Shown piece after piece: positions 4,787 to 5,584 of a stretch of 5,584 nucleotides of DNA. The notes under the pieces were generated by a model that was not told where the DNA came from, did no database searches, and saw only the letters and a list, made by a program, of their open reading frames with translations. Source of the stretch: an uncultured Gemmataceae bacterium (lineage in GTDB: Bacteria; Planctomycetota; Planctomycetia; Gemmatales; Gemmataceae); the NCBI GenBank assembly GCA_937922175.1, contig CAKZUU010000341.1, positions 1-5,584 of the forward strand, given 5' to 3'. A program made the position numbers and the translations under genes. How positions within the stretch are numbered: position 1 is the first letter of the stretch; the number at the start of each line of letters is the position of its first letter.

Positions 4787-5584
4787 CTGCCAACGACCGC
4801 GGGCGAACAGCCAGACGAAAAGCCCGCCCCGGAGGTGCAAATCGGCGAACATGGCGAGCCAGGCACCGAATAAGCCGAGGTCGAGGCTGTCGCGAGTGAG
4901 CGCATATGCCAAAGGGATCCGCACGCCGAGGAATCCCAACCAAGTGATGAACACGGGGGTCCGAGTGTGGCCGGCACCGCGTAGCGCTTCGGTGAGGATG
5001 TTGGTGCACGCCAGAGCGGGCATGGCAAACGCGACGAGTCGAAGCACCGGAACGCCGACGTCGATCACCGGCCGCTGATGATCACCCGGGGAAAAGAGTT
5101 GGAACATCGGTTCCGCAAGAGAGAAGAAGATCACTCCCATCAGCGACATGAAGGCCGCTCCCAACCAGAGCGCAGTCCAACCACCTTGGGCAGCCCGTCG
5201 TGGCCGACCCGCGCCCAAGTTCTGGCCGACCAACGCCATGGCCGCCACGCCGAACGCTTTCCCCGAGAGATAGCCCAGTCCCTCCCATCGGATCGCGTGG
5301 CCATGGGCTGCCACCGTAACATCTCGCATCGTTCCGACACCGATTTGATTGATCAGGCGGAGGAACCAAAGTTGGCCCAAAATGACGGAAAAGGTGTCAA
5401 TCGCTGCCGGAACGCCGACACGCAACAGGCGATACATCAACGCGACATCGGGTCGAAGTCCGCGCAAGTGGAGTCTCAGGCCGTATCGTCCCTGGAGAAG
5501 AACGGCCACGACGATGGCACTGCCGATGACATGACTGACCGCCGTTCCGACCGCGATCCCTTGGAAGCCCCACTGCGGCAGAGG
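4772..5584 (-). CDS. MATE-family multidrug/cation efflux transporter, N-terminal part outside window
   Basis: A polytopic inner-membrane antiporter of the MATE (MatE, NorM/DinF-like) family that exports cationic or drug-like compounds in exchange for Na+ or H+. The frame is open to the right edge with no stop; 270 residues are visible. They begin in the last part of the first lobe (PLPQWGFQGIAIGTAVSHVI, a typical MATE segment) and continue through the whole second lobe. The second-lobe hallmark is at about visible residues 110-128 (FGVAAMALVGQNLGAGRPR). Later hydrophobic helices include ALWLGAAFMSLMGVIFFSLA and VLRLVAFAMPALACTNILT, followed by EALRGAGHTRTPVFITW, also typical of the family. 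The C-terminus ends RGRWQQTRV at a TGA (4774-4772). The GTG at 5509 is internal: the upstream codons keep the family sequence. It is convergent with the Rrf2 gene and not in an operon with nrfHA. The substrate cannot be deduced. Confidence 0.92.
   Translation of the reverse strand, partial: PLPQWGFQGIAVGTAVSHVIGSAIVVAVLLQGRYGLRLHLRGLRPDVALMYRLLRVGVPAAIDTFSVILGQLWFLRLINQIGVGTMRDVTVAAHGHAIRWEGLGYLSGKAFGVAAMALVGQNLGAGRPRRAAQGGWTALWLGAAFMSLMGVIFFSLAEPMFQLFSPGDHQRPVIDVGVPVLRLVAFAMPALACTNILTEALRGAGHTRTPVFITWLGFLGVRIPLAYALTRDSLDLGLFGAWLAMFADLHLRGGLFVWLFARGRWQQTRV

Overview
The window carries five protein-coding genes, two of them cut by its ends, and looks like an ordinary bacterial chromosome of moderately high GC. 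The best hint of origin is the 433-residue secreted protein at 774-2075 (minus strand). It combines a signal peptide, a HEAT-like helical repeat rich in R/E/A/L and a secretin/STN-like domain, a combination I associate with Planctomycetota, especially Gemmata-like lineages. That assignment is inference from protein style and was not tested by a search. No tRNA, rRNA, CRISPR array, insertion sequence or other mobile element is visible.

Layout. At the left edge, on the plus strand, is the 3' part of aat (leucyl/phenylalanyl-tRNA--protein transferase), ending at 608. A 165-bp convergent gap with two overlapping inverted repeats separates it from the secreted protein of unknown function. Next come nrfA (2243-3667) and, upstream of it, nrfH (3743-4210), both on the minus strand and reading nrfH then nrfA. 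Divergent from nrfH is an Rrf2-family regulator (4279-4740, plus strand). It faces the 3' end of a MATE-family efflux transporter that runs off the right edge on the minus strand (4772-5584).

The coherent functional unit is nrfHA plus the Rrf2 regulator. NrfH is a membrane-anchored tetraheme quinol dehydrogenase that passes electrons to the pentaheme nitrite reductase NrfA, which reduces nitrite to ammonium on the outer face of the cytoplasmic membrane. The 68-bp divergent gap between nrfH and the regulator contains a textbook extended -10 (TGATATAAT) for the regulator. Abutting it is a perfect 16-bp inverted repeat (TGTGCG-GTGT-CGCACA) placed over the predicted transcription start, a good operator candidate for autoregulation and shared control of nrfHA.

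Three things are out of the ordinary. The active-site heme motif of NrfA is CxxCH instead of the more familiar CxxCK. NrfA appears to keep an N-terminal membrane anchor. The regulator has a cysteine/histidine arrangement that matches neither NsrR nor IscR exactly. I see no wholly new system; the secreted 433-residue protein is the least explained gene.
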